A stretch of 32,394 nt of DNA from an uncultured Acidobacteriota bacterium (lineage in GTDB: Bacteria > Acidobacteriota > Terriglobia > Terriglobales > CAINCZ01), in the NCBI GenBank assembly GCA_903847195.1, contig CAINCZ010000058.1, positions 1 to 32,394 of the forward strand, given 5' to 3'. A program made the translations under genes and the position numbers. Below the pieces are notes generated by a model, which saw only the letters and a list, made by a program, of their open reading frames with translations, was not told where the DNA came from and searched no databases. Positions 1 to 7,415 of the stretch are shown piece by piece (positions within the stretch are counted from its first letter, which is position 1; each line of letters starts with the position of its first letter).

Positions 1-375
1 CTCAAGGTCATGCAGTACATCATGCGCGACGACAAGGTCTACCGCGAAGACTACTACCAGTACTGGCGCGAAGCCCACGACGCGGCCATGCGGCAGTCGC
101 CGTACGCCAGCGAACAGATGCGCCGCTGCGTGCAGAGCACGCGCTGCCGCGTGAGCGACAACGACGGCGCCGCGCGCAAGCACTTCGGCATGATCGACCC
201 GCCCGTTTACGACATGGTCGTCAGCATGTGGTTCGATTCCATGGAGCAGGCCGGCGCCTTCCGGCAGTACTGCGCCGCGCTGGAAGCCTTCCCGAAGAAA
301 TTCGCCAACTGGTCGAAGTCGTTTTATCTCTACACCCGCCAGGTCCCGATTGTGCGGGATACGCCCTGGAACTAG
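1..375 (+). CDS. EthD-like dimeric alpha-beta barrel protein (5' partial)
   Basis: The reading frame is open from base 1. The first ATG is at 10, but the frame continues upstream without a stop, so the true start may lie outside the window. The visible 121 residues include a YYQYWREAHDAAM stretch that resembles the W-x3-H signature of EthD-domain proteins, small dimeric alpha-beta barrels often found in aromatic or polyketide catabolic clusters. Their usual role is as accessory or small lyase-like proteins of uncertain reaction. The gene ends 30 bases before the first PhlG-like hydrolase and reads in the same direction, so the two are probably co-transcribed. The EthD assignment rests on pattern resemblance and is moderate; no catalytic residue can be named. 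Confidence 0.6.
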   Translation, partial: LKVMQYIMRDDKVYREDYYQYWREAHDAAMRQSPYASEQMRRCVQSTRCRVSDNDGAARKHFGMIDPPVYDMVVSMWFDSMEQAGAFRQYCAALEAFPKKFANWSKSFYLYTRQVPIVRDTPWN

Positions 376-405
376 CGGGCCCGCGAATATCGGCAAGGAG
401 AGGCC

Positions 406-1320
406 ATGTCCCAGACAGCATACGAAGCCAAGCGGACGCCGGAGTGGAAGGCCCAGAAGAACTACCAGGATTGGTACGCCTCCACCAAGGTCAAGGCAGA
501 CCGGCCACCGCTGACGCCCGAAGAGCAGGCGCGCCCCTACGCCAAGTACTATTACCGCGACCCGGTGCCGCCCGATCCGGCTCACCTCGCGAAGATGGAC
601 GCGCCCTGCGATCCTGCCAAAGCCATCTTCCCCGAGCAGATGAACGACTTGCTCAATCCCGGATACCTCGATGTTGAGGTCGGCTGGTGCAATCTGCCCA
701 ACGGCGCCGGCTTTATCGCCAACTGCTATCAGCACATGGGCATGACGGCCGCGATGGTGGACTGGTGGTTCGCCTTCCATCCGCTCGAGGACCTGCGCTA
801 CCGCATCTGGTATCCGCCCGCGCACGCCGGCATCATGCTCAGCGCGGAGGCCCGCAAGCGGATCCTCGACCCGGCCATCCCCATGCGCGAAAAGAACTGG
901 GGCGTCACCCACCACGTCACCGAAAACTGCGAGTGCGGCATGGAGAACATCGACATCACCTTCCTGTCCCCCGCGGATTTCGGCTTCGATATGAACCGCT
1001 TCAAGGAGCCGTATGTGTCAACCTTCGCCGGCGGCTTCGGCTGGGCCTGCACGGTGAACAAGAACGATGAGTCCATCACCGCCCCGGCGCTGATGTGCCA
1101 CATCTTCCGCAACATTCCCGGCGGGCTAGAACACCGCACCCGTTTCTGGCTCGGGTACCGCTTCTCCAACGGCAGACCGGAGTTGACGCTGCCACCGGGA
1201 ATTTCGGTGCCGCCCCCGGCGATTCAGGGACTGGCTCGCCACAACGTAAAGGAGTTCAAGAACTTCGGCGTGCTGCTGCCCGATATCTGGAAGGAACTCG
1301 GCGGGAAAATGGAAGTGTAG
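406..1320 (+). CDS. PhlG-like (2,4-diacetylphloroglucinol hydrolase family) zinc C-C hydrolase, copy 1
   Basis: A 304-residue protein with ATG at 406 and AAGGAG just upstream. It resembles PhlG, the zinc hydrolase that removes an acetyl group from 2,4-diacetylphloroglucinol by C-C (retro-Claisen) hydrolysis. PhlG is known to bind zinc through two His and two Glu. Here the matching residues are H140 (in WYPPAH), E173 (in HHVTENCE) and the HxxxE pair H279/E283 (RHNVKEF), with spacing close to PhlG. The DWWF motif at 119-122 is also family-typical. There is no signal peptide, so it should be cytoplasmic. A paralogue lies at 4341-5174. This copy has about 30 extra N-terminal residues. The real substrate is unknown: the family predicts beta-diketone or acyl-phenol C-C hydrolysis, but DAPG itself is not implied. 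Confidence 0.82.
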   Translation: MSQTAYEAKRTPEWKAQKNYQDWYASTKVKADRPPLTPEEQARPYAKYYYRDPVPPDPAHLAKMDAPCDPAKAIFPEQMNDLLNPGYLDVEVGWCNLPNGAGFIANCYQHMGMTAAMVDWWFAFHPLEDLRYRIWYPPAHAGIMLSAEARKRILDPAIPMREKNWGVTHHVTENCECGMENIDITFLSPADFGFDMNRFKEPYVSTFAGGFGWACTVNKNDESITAPALMCHIFRNIPGGLEHRTRFWLGYRFSNGRPELTLPPGISVPPPAIQGLARHNVKEFKNFGVLLPDIWKELGGKMEV

Positions 1321-1342
1321 TCGCGCATTAGCAAGTGCACGG

Positions 1343-1400
1343 TGCCTCACCTTCGCGAGCCCGGTTTCGGCGAGCTAAGGTGGGGATTTTGACTTTGCCT
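1343..1400 (+). terminator. Weak hairpin, possible terminator or attenuator
   Basis: After the first hydrolase gene, CCTCACCTT at about 1343 can pair with AAGGTGGGG near 1377-1385, followed by ATTTTGACTTTG. The stem is imperfect and the T-run is short. It may partly separate the first hydrolase from the SnoaL-like gene, or be chance. Confidence 0.3.
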
Positions 1401-1467
1401 CGTTCCCGTATCCCTCCCCGAGTCCAGCGGGGAATTTGGCTCGTCCTACTTGCCACCGGAGAAGCGC

Positions 1468-2073
1468 ATGAGCGTAGCCAGTCTTGAAACCAGAATCGCC
1501 CGGCTGGAAGACCATCGCGAAATCTGCAACCTGCAGGGCCGCTACAACCACTACCTTGCCACCGGCCAGATCGTCGAAAGGATGCCCGAGTTGTTCGCCT
1601 TCAAGACGCCCGGCCTCAAGGCCGAGATGTGCGACAGCGGCATGTGGGAAGGCCCGGAAGGGGTCATCAAGCTGTTCCAGCACATGGGGACCAAGTACCA
1701 CATGACCGGCGCTCTTTTCGTCCACATGCTGCTGACGCCGGTGGTTGAGGTCGCCCCTGATGGCGGCCGCGCCCGCGGCATGTGGAACTCCTTCGGCACC
1801 AACACCTACCTCACCAAAGACGGTACGCTCGAAGCCATGTGGCAGTTGGGCAAGTACGACAACGTGTTTGCCCGCGAGGATGGCCGCTGGAAGTTCCTCG
1901 AATTCAAATGGTACGTGATCTTCCGCACCCCCTACCAGGACGGCTGGGTAAGAACGCCGCTGGTCGAGGGTCTGCATGAGCCGGGATTCCCGCCCATCAG
2001 CCCGATCCACACGCCCTACGATCCGCGTAACGACAACGTCTTCCTGCCCTTTCCGCCCGAACTGGAGCGCTGA
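1468..2073 (+). CDS. SnoaL-like / NTF2-fold protein
   Basis: A 201-residue protein. The ATG at 1468 is chosen because GGAGAAG lies just upstream. An in-frame TTG at 1450 is less likely. The N-terminal LEDHREICNLQGRYNHYLATG and the later GRWKFLEFKWYVIF match the SnoaL_4/NTF2-like cone fold (often called nuclear transport factor 2-like), a small alpha+beta barrel used by cyclases, hydroxylases, dehydratases and isomerases acting on aromatic or polyketide compounds. A specific reaction cannot be read from the sequence. It sits between the PhlG-like hydrolase and the ferredoxin/flavoprotein pair, so it may be an isomerase or dehydratase step of the same pathway (inference). Confidence 0.72.
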   Translation: MSVASLETRIARLEDHREICNLQGRYNHYLATGQIVERMPELFAFKTPGLKAEMCDSGMWEGPEGVIKLFQHMGTKYHMTGALFVHMLLTPVVEVAPDGGRARGMWNSFGTNTYLTKDGTLEAMWQLGKYDNVFAREDGRWKFLEFKWYVIFRTPYQDGWVRTPLVEGLHEPGFPPISPIHTPYDPRNDNVFLPFPPELER

Positions 2074-2238
2074 CGGAATGCGCGGCCAAATCGAGAAAGA
2101 ACTCCAGCACCGTCATGGGATTCGCGACACGCTGCTCGATAGCCCCGACGATGCGTTTCCAATGAAACTAAGTATTTGCCTTTCGCGCGCGCAGGCCCTA
2201 CTTATATCTCGCTATCCATTAACTTAGGGGCTCCCTGC

Positions 2239-2493
2239 ATGCACAAAATCACGATCGATCTGGACCTCTGCAACGGCTGCAAGCGCTGCTACGAGGCCTG
2301 CTTCAACGATGTCATCCGCTGGGATGCCGCCGAGCAGCAGCCGGTAGTGAAATATCCGGAAGAGTGCGCCACCTGTAACTGGTGCGAACTGACCTGCCCG
2401 GAGAGCGCGGTCACCGTCACCCCAGTGAACCCGGTGCGGGTTCCCGAGCCATATCCCAAGTCGTTTTACCCCAAGAGCTACGCCAGTTCGTAA
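2239..2493 (+). CDS. Two-cluster [4Fe-4S] ferredoxin
   Basis: An 84-residue protein starting at ATG 2239, with AGGGG upstream. Two complete CxxCxxCxxxC motifs are visible: C11/C14/C17/C21 and C43/C46/C49/C53, the second followed by Pro. Each should ligate one [4Fe-4S] cluster. The tail is short and Pro-rich. The gene ends 38 bases before a FAD flavoprotein. The small ferredoxin plus large flavoprotein arrangement recalls adenylylsulfate reductase (AprB/AprA) and fumarate-reductase-like pairs, so it probably passes electrons to or from that flavoprotein. It is much shorter than AprB and lacks its C-terminal extension. A longer in-frame start at about 2176 is not supported by a ribosome site. 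Confidence 0.88.
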   Translation: MHKITIDLDLCNGCKRCYEACFNDVIRWDAAEQQPVVKYPEECATCNWCELTCPESAVTVTPVNPVRVPEPYPKSFYPKSYASS

Positions 2494-2531
2494 GCCGGCA
2501 CCACGACGCGGGATCTGAGGAGATTACCTTC

Positions 2532-4280
2532 ATGCCTGATCTGGAAAGTATCGGTGAGGTCTTTTCCACCGACGTTCTCATCCTCGGTGCGGGCCTGGCC
2601 GGATTCATCGTCGCCAATCGCATCAAGGAGCTCAACCCGGAGTTGAGCGTACTGGTGGTCGAAAAGTCCACCGCCGCCGTCTCTGGCTCCAAGGCCAACA
2701 AGGGCGCGGGCGTGATGTGGGTCATGGACGAGACCGACGACGTCGACAAGTTCATGGATTACTACTGCCGCACTACCGGTCACTTCATCGAGGACCAGGC
2801 GCTGCTCGAGAAATTCTGCGGCACCACGCTCGACATGGTGCGCCACCTCGAGCGCTGGGGCGTGAAGGTCTGCCGCAATGAAGACGGCAAGCTGTCGCGC
2901 GTGGAAGGACTGCCCCTCTGGTCGCTCTGCGGCTTCGACCTCGACATCCTCATCCGCCTGCGCAAACTGGCGCTCAAGCAGAAGGTGAAGTTCGTCAACA
3001 AGACGCAGTCCGTCGAATTGCTCACCGATGGCCCGCGCGTGGTGGGGGCGGTCGGTTTCGACCTCATTACGGGCCAGTACCGAATTTTCAAGGCGAAGGC
3101 GGTCGTCAACGCCACCGGCTCCTGCAACTGGATGGTTGCCAACATGTGGACTGCGGGCCGTGGCGACGGCATCGCCGCCGCCCTGCGCGCCGGCGCGGTG
3201 ATGCGCAACGCCGAGTACTCCAACTTTTACAACCTCGGCATCCGCGGCAGCCAGTCCTGTCCGGTGGGAAGCCAGTACGCGCTTTATAACGCCGACGGCG
3301 ATTACATCCCGCCGAAGTATTGCGACGAGTACGAACACGACATCGATATCGGCATCATCCTCGGCATGGAAAAGGAAGTGATGGAGGGCCGAGGTCCCGT
3401 CGTGCTCGAAGAGTCGCAGATCCTCGCCTACAATCCGCTGGCCGCCGGCTCCTTCCTCTTCAAGTGGGACCGTCCCAACGCCATCAAGTTCTGGGGGCGG
3501 CTCTTCGAGAAGGAGCAGAAGTTCAACTCCGACCGCAACTGGCGTCCCGAGATATTCCCCATGTTCATCGGCGAGTGCGCCCCGGTGAAGACGGATCATG
3601 ACATGCGCTCTACCGTAGAAGGCATGTGGGCATTGGGCGATGTTAACCGCTGCGGCTGCGGCGCCTTCGGCGCCGTACCCCCGCCGAGCCGCCTGCGCGG
3701 CACCGGCCTCACATGGGCTGCCGTCTCGGCGCTGCTGGGCGAGAGGTCGATCGTCGAATACGCCGCGCAGGCTCCTGAGCCAAAGATCGATGCCGCTCAG
3801 GTCGAGCAGTTCCGCGAGACTCTGTTTGCCCCGATGCAGCGCAAGACCGGCATCTCTCCGCGCGATCCCATCTTCGCGCTCGGTGAGGCCGTCGCTCCTC
3901 CGCGCTTCAGTGCCCGCAAGAGCGCGGCGCGCATCAAGGAAGCCCTCGGCATGGTCAGCAGGGTGCAACAGCAGTGCGAGAATGAGGTCACTCCCGCCGG
4001 CGACTGGCACCTGCTGGGCCTCTGCCACGACCTGCGCAACATGGCGCAGTGCGCCGAGATTTACTTCACCGCTGCCCTGGCGCGCACCGAGTCGCGCGGC
4101 TGGCACTACCGTGAGGACTATCCCGAGCGCGACGACAAGAACTGGCGGAAGTGGGTGGACCTCAAGCTCGAAGGCAGCGACCTCAAGGTCTGGACCACCC
4201 CGATTCCAGCCGATGGTTTCAAAGTGCCGCTGCAGCCGGTGAAACCGGAGTTCGCGCAAATCATGGCGAACATCCGGTAG
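2532..4280 (+). CDS. FAD-dependent flavoprotein, fumarate reductase/AprA-like
   Basis: A 582-residue protein from ATG 2532, with GAGGAG 10 bases upstream. The N-terminus has a Rossmann FAD fold: GAGLAG at 19-24 and the ribose-binding E44 at the end of strand beta-2 (LVVEKS). A second FAD segment, MWALGDVNRCGCG, begins at residue 365, and a Pro-rich SRLRGTGLTWAAVSALLG stretch caps the FAD. This is the architecture of fumarate reductase/succinate dehydrogenase/AprA flavoproteins. It probably forms a complex with the ferredoxin directly upstream. No membrane anchor or heme subunit is nearby, so a soluble substrate oxidoreductase is more likely than a respiratory complex. The two PhlG-like hydrolases on either side point to an aromatic or cyclic diketone substrate (inference). 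Confidence 0.85.
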   Translation: MPDLESIGEVFSTDVLILGAGLAGFIVANRIKELNPELSVLVVEKSTAAVSGSKANKGAGVMWVMDETDDVDKFMDYYCRTTGHFIEDQALLEKFCGTTLDMVRHLERWGVKVCRNEDGKLSRVEGLPLWSLCGFDLDILIRLRKLALKQKVKFVNKTQSVELLTDGPRVVGAVGFDLITGQYRIFKAKAVVNATGSCNWMVANMWTAGRGDGIAAALRAGAVMRNAEYSNFYNLGIRGSQSCPVGSQYALYNADGDYIPPKYCDEYEHDIDIGIILGMEKEVMEGRGPVVLEESQILAYNPLAAGSFLFKWDRPNAIKFWGRLFEKEQKFNSDRNWRPEIFPMFIGECAPVKTDHDMRSTVEGMWALGDVNRCGCGAFGAVPPPSRLRGTGLTWAAVSALLGERSIVEYAAQAPEPKIDAAQVEQFRETLFAPMQRKTGISPRDPIFALGEAVAPPRFSARKSAARIKEALGMVSRVQQQCENEVTPAGDWHLLGLCHDLRNMAQCAEIYFTAALARTESRGWHYREDYPERDDKNWRKWVDLKLEGSDLKVWTTPIPADGFKVPLQPVKPEFAQIMANIR

Positions 4281-4340
4281 CGAGAGAAACGGTGAATTGG
4301 AACGGTGGCCCGTCGCGGCCCGCGATCTAAGGAGTTTAGC

Positions 4341-5174
4341 GTGAGCAAATTTGCCCGAGATCTGACTCTCGAGGAAAAGGCGAAGCCATACGCCAAGTAC
4401 TTCTACAACCAGCCCGTCTTCCCTGAGCCGGAGCGGCTGGCCGCCATGGCCGTGCCCGTCGACCCGGCCAAGGTCACTCCCATTCAGCGGCTGAACGATC
4501 TGCTCAGCCCCGGCTACCTGGAAGTCGAAGCCGGCTGGTGCCAGATGCCCGACGGCACCGGCTTCATCGCTAACCGCATCCCCATGCCGGGCGTCACGCC
4601 CGAGATGATGGACTGGTGGTTCGCCTGGTTCGCGCTGGAAAACCTGCGCTACAAGCTCTGGTATCCGCCCGGCCACTTCGCCATTTCACTCAGCGATCGT
4701 GACCGCGTCCGCGCGCTCAACGACCAGCTTCCGCTGTGCGAGCGCCGCATCAGGACCGAATACGTGATCGAGAATACCGGCGGCCCCTGCGACGAGAAGA
4801 TCGCCATCAGCTTCATGCCCGCCGAGCAGTTTGGCTTCGACATGAGCCGCTTCCACTCGCCGAATGTAGGCACGGCCATCTGTGCCAATGGCGGCGCGCT
4901 GATGCTGGAGCCTCCTCCGGGAGCCCCCAACTTCAAGACCGCCGCCTGCCTCGTTCACTTCGTGCGCGAGATTCCGGGCGGCGTCGAGTTGCGCACCCGT
5001 TTCTGGATGGGCTGGAACGTTCTCAACAAGAAGCCGGTAAAGCTGATCCCCGACGTCGTGCGCATTCCCGAGATCGCCATTCGCGGGCTGGCAACGCACA
5101 ACGTACATGAGTTCTCGAATCTGGCATCTTTTCTGCCGCAGCTATACGCGGATCAGAAAGGCATCGTAGCCTGA
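4341..5174 (+). CDS. PhlG-like zinc C-C hydrolase, copy 2
   Basis: A 277-residue paralogue of the protein at 406-1320. GTG at 4341 is chosen because GGAG lies 6 bases upstream; an earlier in-frame start at 4305 would overlap poor context. Zinc-ligand candidates are conserved: H112 (WYPPGH), E144 (YVIENTG) and the H253/E257 pair (THNVHEF). DWWF is at 91-94. It lacks the N-terminal extension of copy 1. The copies agree best in the block LNDLLSPGYLEVEAGW and around the zinc site, and differ between residues 170 and 205, which may set substrate specificity. Two copies suggest two successive C-C cleavages, or a heteromer, in one pathway. The family call is solid; the substrate is unknown. Confidence 0.82.
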   Translation: MSKFARDLTLEEKAKPYAKYFYNQPVFPEPERLAAMAVPVDPAKVTPIQRLNDLLSPGYLEVEAGWCQMPDGTGFIANRIPMPGVTPEMMDWWFAWFALENLRYKLWYPPGHFAISLSDRDRVRALNDQLPLCERRIRTEYVIENTGGPCDEKIAISFMPAEQFGFDMSRFHSPNVGTAICANGGALMLEPPPGAPNFKTAACLVHFVREIPGGVELRTRFWMGWNVLNKKPVKLIPDVVRIPEIAIRGLATHNVHEFSNLASFLPQLYADQKGIVA

Positions 5175-5287
5175 GCCTTGGCGGGCGGGCAAACTCCGGT
5201 TCGCGGCCCAATTGCTCACCTCTATCGGCGACGTCGCGTGGCATCACCGTGTGCCACCGACAGGACTGCATACCCAGGAGATCGCTC

Positions 5288-6460
5288 GTGACATCCAGCG
5301 CCACTTCTTCTGAAGCGTCTGCCACCGTTGCTCCAATGACACCCGAGCAACGGCTACAGGCCACCATCGCACTCCAGCCGGTCGACCGCATCGTCTGCGC
5401 GCCCATGATCTACAGCTACGCCGCGCGCTTTGCCGGGGTCACCCAAGCCAGGTTCATCAACGACTTCGACCTGGTGCTCCAGTGCATGGACAAGTTGAAG
5501 GCCGCTTACCCGGTCTGGGACTGCAACCGCTCCAGCTTCAGCGGCCTCGGCTACGGCCCCACGCTGCGCAACCGCTGGTTCCAGAAGGTCGCACTTCCAG
5601 GCGACGAGTTGTCGGAAGACGAGATGTACCAGGTGCTCGAAGAGGAACTCGTCTCGCAGGAAGACGTAAAGGCCATCAAGAACAGCGGCCCGACAAAGTA
5701 CATGATGAAGGTCACCAGGAAGGTCCGTCCCAACAAAGGCCTGATCCACTACCTGCTCTGGGAGCACCGCTACAAGCAGCTACAGCGGCGCGAGAAGCAG
5801 TCCAGCCTCGACCGCGGCCAGAGCTTCTATTACGGCGGCGTGTTGGCCATAGGTTTTGAAATGCTGTCCATGACGCGCTCCATGTCCGCCTTCACCCATG
5901 ACATGTTCCGCATGGGCGATGAACTGATCGAAGTTCTGTGGATTCTGCAGAAAGCGGGCCTCGATATGGCGATGAAGGAGTGCCGCAACAGCGGCACCCC
6001 GCGCGTATTCATCGTGGGCTGCCGCTGCACCCCGAGCTTCCTGAATGCGAAGCACTTCAGCAAGTTCAGCTGGCCATTCCTGAAAGACGGTGCGTTGCAG
6101 TTGATCGCCAAGGGCCTCACCCCGGTCTTTCACCTTGATACCGACTGGGGACGCTCGCTCGAATACTTTCTCGAACTGCCGAAGGGCAAGTGCATCATCG
6201 AGACCGACGGCGAGACCGACCTCTTCCGCGCCAAGGAAATCCTCAAGGACCATGTCTGCCTGGCCGGTGACGTGCCGCCTGCTTTGCTTACGGCAGGCAG
6301 CGCCTCCGACACGACCGCGTACTGCAAAAAGCTGATCGACGTAGTCGGCAAGGGCGGCGGCTTCCTCTTCAGCAACGGCTGCACCATGCCCATGAATGCC
6401 AATCACGAGAACGTGAAGGCCATGTTCGACGCGGTCGAGCGGTACGGGCGATACGATTGA
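5288..6460 (+). CDS. Uroporphyrinogen decarboxylase-family protein (methyltransferase/decarboxylase-like)
   Basis: A 390-residue protein. GTG at 5288 is chosen because AGGAG lies 7 bases upstream; an in-frame start at 5249 lacks a site. The C-terminal half matches URO-D/MtaA-type TIM barrels, with FLFSNGCTMPMNANHENVKA typical of the family. In corrinoid-dependent methyltransferases of this family, zinc is held by an HxC pair plus a later Cys. Here the first pair is H282-L-D284, so the Cys is replaced by Asp, while C365 is kept. It is unlikely to be the heme-pathway HemE, because it lies far from the hem genes and is fused into the catabolic run. An O-demethylation or decarboxylation role is possible, but no corrinoid protein is in view. 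Confidence 0.75.
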   Translation: MTSSATSSEASATVAPMTPEQRLQATIALQPVDRIVCAPMIYSYAARFAGVTQARFINDFDLVLQCMDKLKAAYPVWDCNRSSFSGLGYGPTLRNRWFQKVALPGDELSEDEMYQVLEEELVSQEDVKAIKNSGPTKYMMKVTRKVRPNKGLIHYLLWEHRYKQLQRREKQSSLDRGQSFYYGGVLAIGFEMLSMTRSMSAFTHDMFRMGDELIEVLWILQKAGLDMAMKECRNSGTPRVFIVGCRCTPSFLNAKHFSKFSWPFLKDGALQLIAKGLTPVFHLDTDWGRSLEYFLELPKGKCIIETDGETDLFRAKEILKDHVCLAGDVPPALLTAGSASDTTAYCKKLIDVVGKGGGFLFSNGCTMPMNANHENVKAMFDAVERYGRYD

Positions 6461-6483
6461 TAGGCCATCGCCGGCAGCGACGC

Positions 6484-7320
6484 TCACTCCCCGCGAGAAG
6501 CAATGGACGGAGAGCAACGCAGCAGCCATAAATTGCACTTGAAGATAAACTTGCCGGCGACCCCATCGGGCAGGAACGGGCGCAGTTCGTCCTGTAACCA
6601 GGCTGCGATGCTCGCAGCCGTCGCCTTGCCGGCATGAATGGCTGCCAGCGTGGTACTGCGGGTCAGCAGGTAGGTGATGAGATCATCCCGGAAAAACGAT
6701 ACCTGGTGGTTGAACGACGAAGCTTGCGAGATCTCGAAGCCGGCGGCAATGGCGCACGGCTGGTCGATGTCCTTCATACCCCGCAGTGCCGGGTAACGGT
6801 TCCCAAAGCCGACTCGCATCCAGCGATGGAAGGCGGCGACGCCTTCCATGTGGGTCGTAAAGTGATCGTTGTAAACCGCAAGCAGACCGCCGGGCAATAG
6901 TACGCGCCGGCACTCGGCGTAAAACCGGCGCTGGTCGAACCAGTGCATTGCCGATCCGACAGAAACCAGATCGAACTCGCCGGCCGCAAAAGGCAGTTCC
7001 TCGGCCACGCCCACCTGGTAGTGCAGGTTGGGCCGCGCTGCCGCGCGCTCGATCATTTCCGATGAGGCATCGATGCCAATGACCTGCTCGGCTATCTCAG
7101 CCAGCGCGACCGTCGATTGGCCGGTTCCACAGCCTACGTCGAGGGCGTGGCGAAAGGACGCAAGACCGCTGAAGGCTCGTATTTGCCCGGCTACGCGGTC
7201 GTGAAAAAACGGACGCACCCTCTCGTAGCGGGCCGCAACCTCTTGCGACGCAAACAGGTTGGCCCTGGAGGCCTTTCGTTGCCGCGCACCGGCGGGCCGA
7301 GTCACGCTGGAGTTAGTCAC
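6484..7320 (-). CDS. SAM-dependent class I methyltransferase
   Basis: A 278-residue protein. The DVGCGTGQS motif at 61-69 is the SAM-binding glycine loop, followed by VIGIDASSEMI (acidic residue for the ribose) and GSAMHWFD, typical of the Methyltransf_11/UbiE-like group. The start used is GTG 7320, with only a weak upstream ribosome site, so the N-terminus is uncertain by up to about 25 residues. The acceptor is unknown; small aromatic or lipid substrates are usual. It faces the URO-D-like gene tail to tail with only 23 bases between them and no clear terminator. A strong hairpin at 7356-7389 separates it from the MFS gene upstream. Confidence 0.82.
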   Translation of the reverse strand: MTNSSVTRPAGARQRKASRANLFASQEVAARYERVRPFFHDRVAGQIRAFSGLASFRHALDVGCGTGQSTVALAEIAEQVIGIDASSEMIERAAARPNLHYQVGVAEELPFAAGEFDLVSVGSAMHWFDQRRFYAECRRVLLPGGLLAVYNDHFTTHMEGVAAFHRWMRVGFGNRYPALRGMKDIDQPCAIAAGFEISQASSFNHQVSFFRDDLITYLLTRSTTLAAIHAGKATAASIAAWLQDELRPFLPDGVAGKFIFKCNLWLLRCSPSIASRGE

Positions 7321-7355
7321 ATCCCAGTACTACCACACCAACCCCGGCAAGAGCA

Positions 7356-7389
7356 GCGGCCCTGAACAGCGTCTGCTGTTCAGGGCCGC
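7356..7389 (-). terminator. Perfect 15-bp hairpin downstream of the MFS gene
   Basis: Bases 7356-7370 pair perfectly with 7375-7389 around the loop GTCT. It lies between the stop of the aromatic-acid transporter and the start of the methyltransferase, both on the - strand. The minus-strand tail TGCTCTTGCC is only moderately T-rich, so it may terminate weakly or protect the transcript 3' end. Confidence 0.55.
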
Positions 7390-7415
7390 ATCTTCGGGCC
7401 ATTATTGCCGGCCGT

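Noticed and set aside
2478..4676. 732-codon open frame on the - strand
   Set aside because: Lies opposite the flavoprotein and hydrolase genes, has Arg/Gly/Ala-biased composition, and no motif or ribosome site; a shadow of high-GC coding sequence.
5288..6460. HemE of heme biosynthesis
   Set aside because: It lies outside the hem operon, in a catabolic gene run, and its C-terminal motifs fit the MtaA-like branch.
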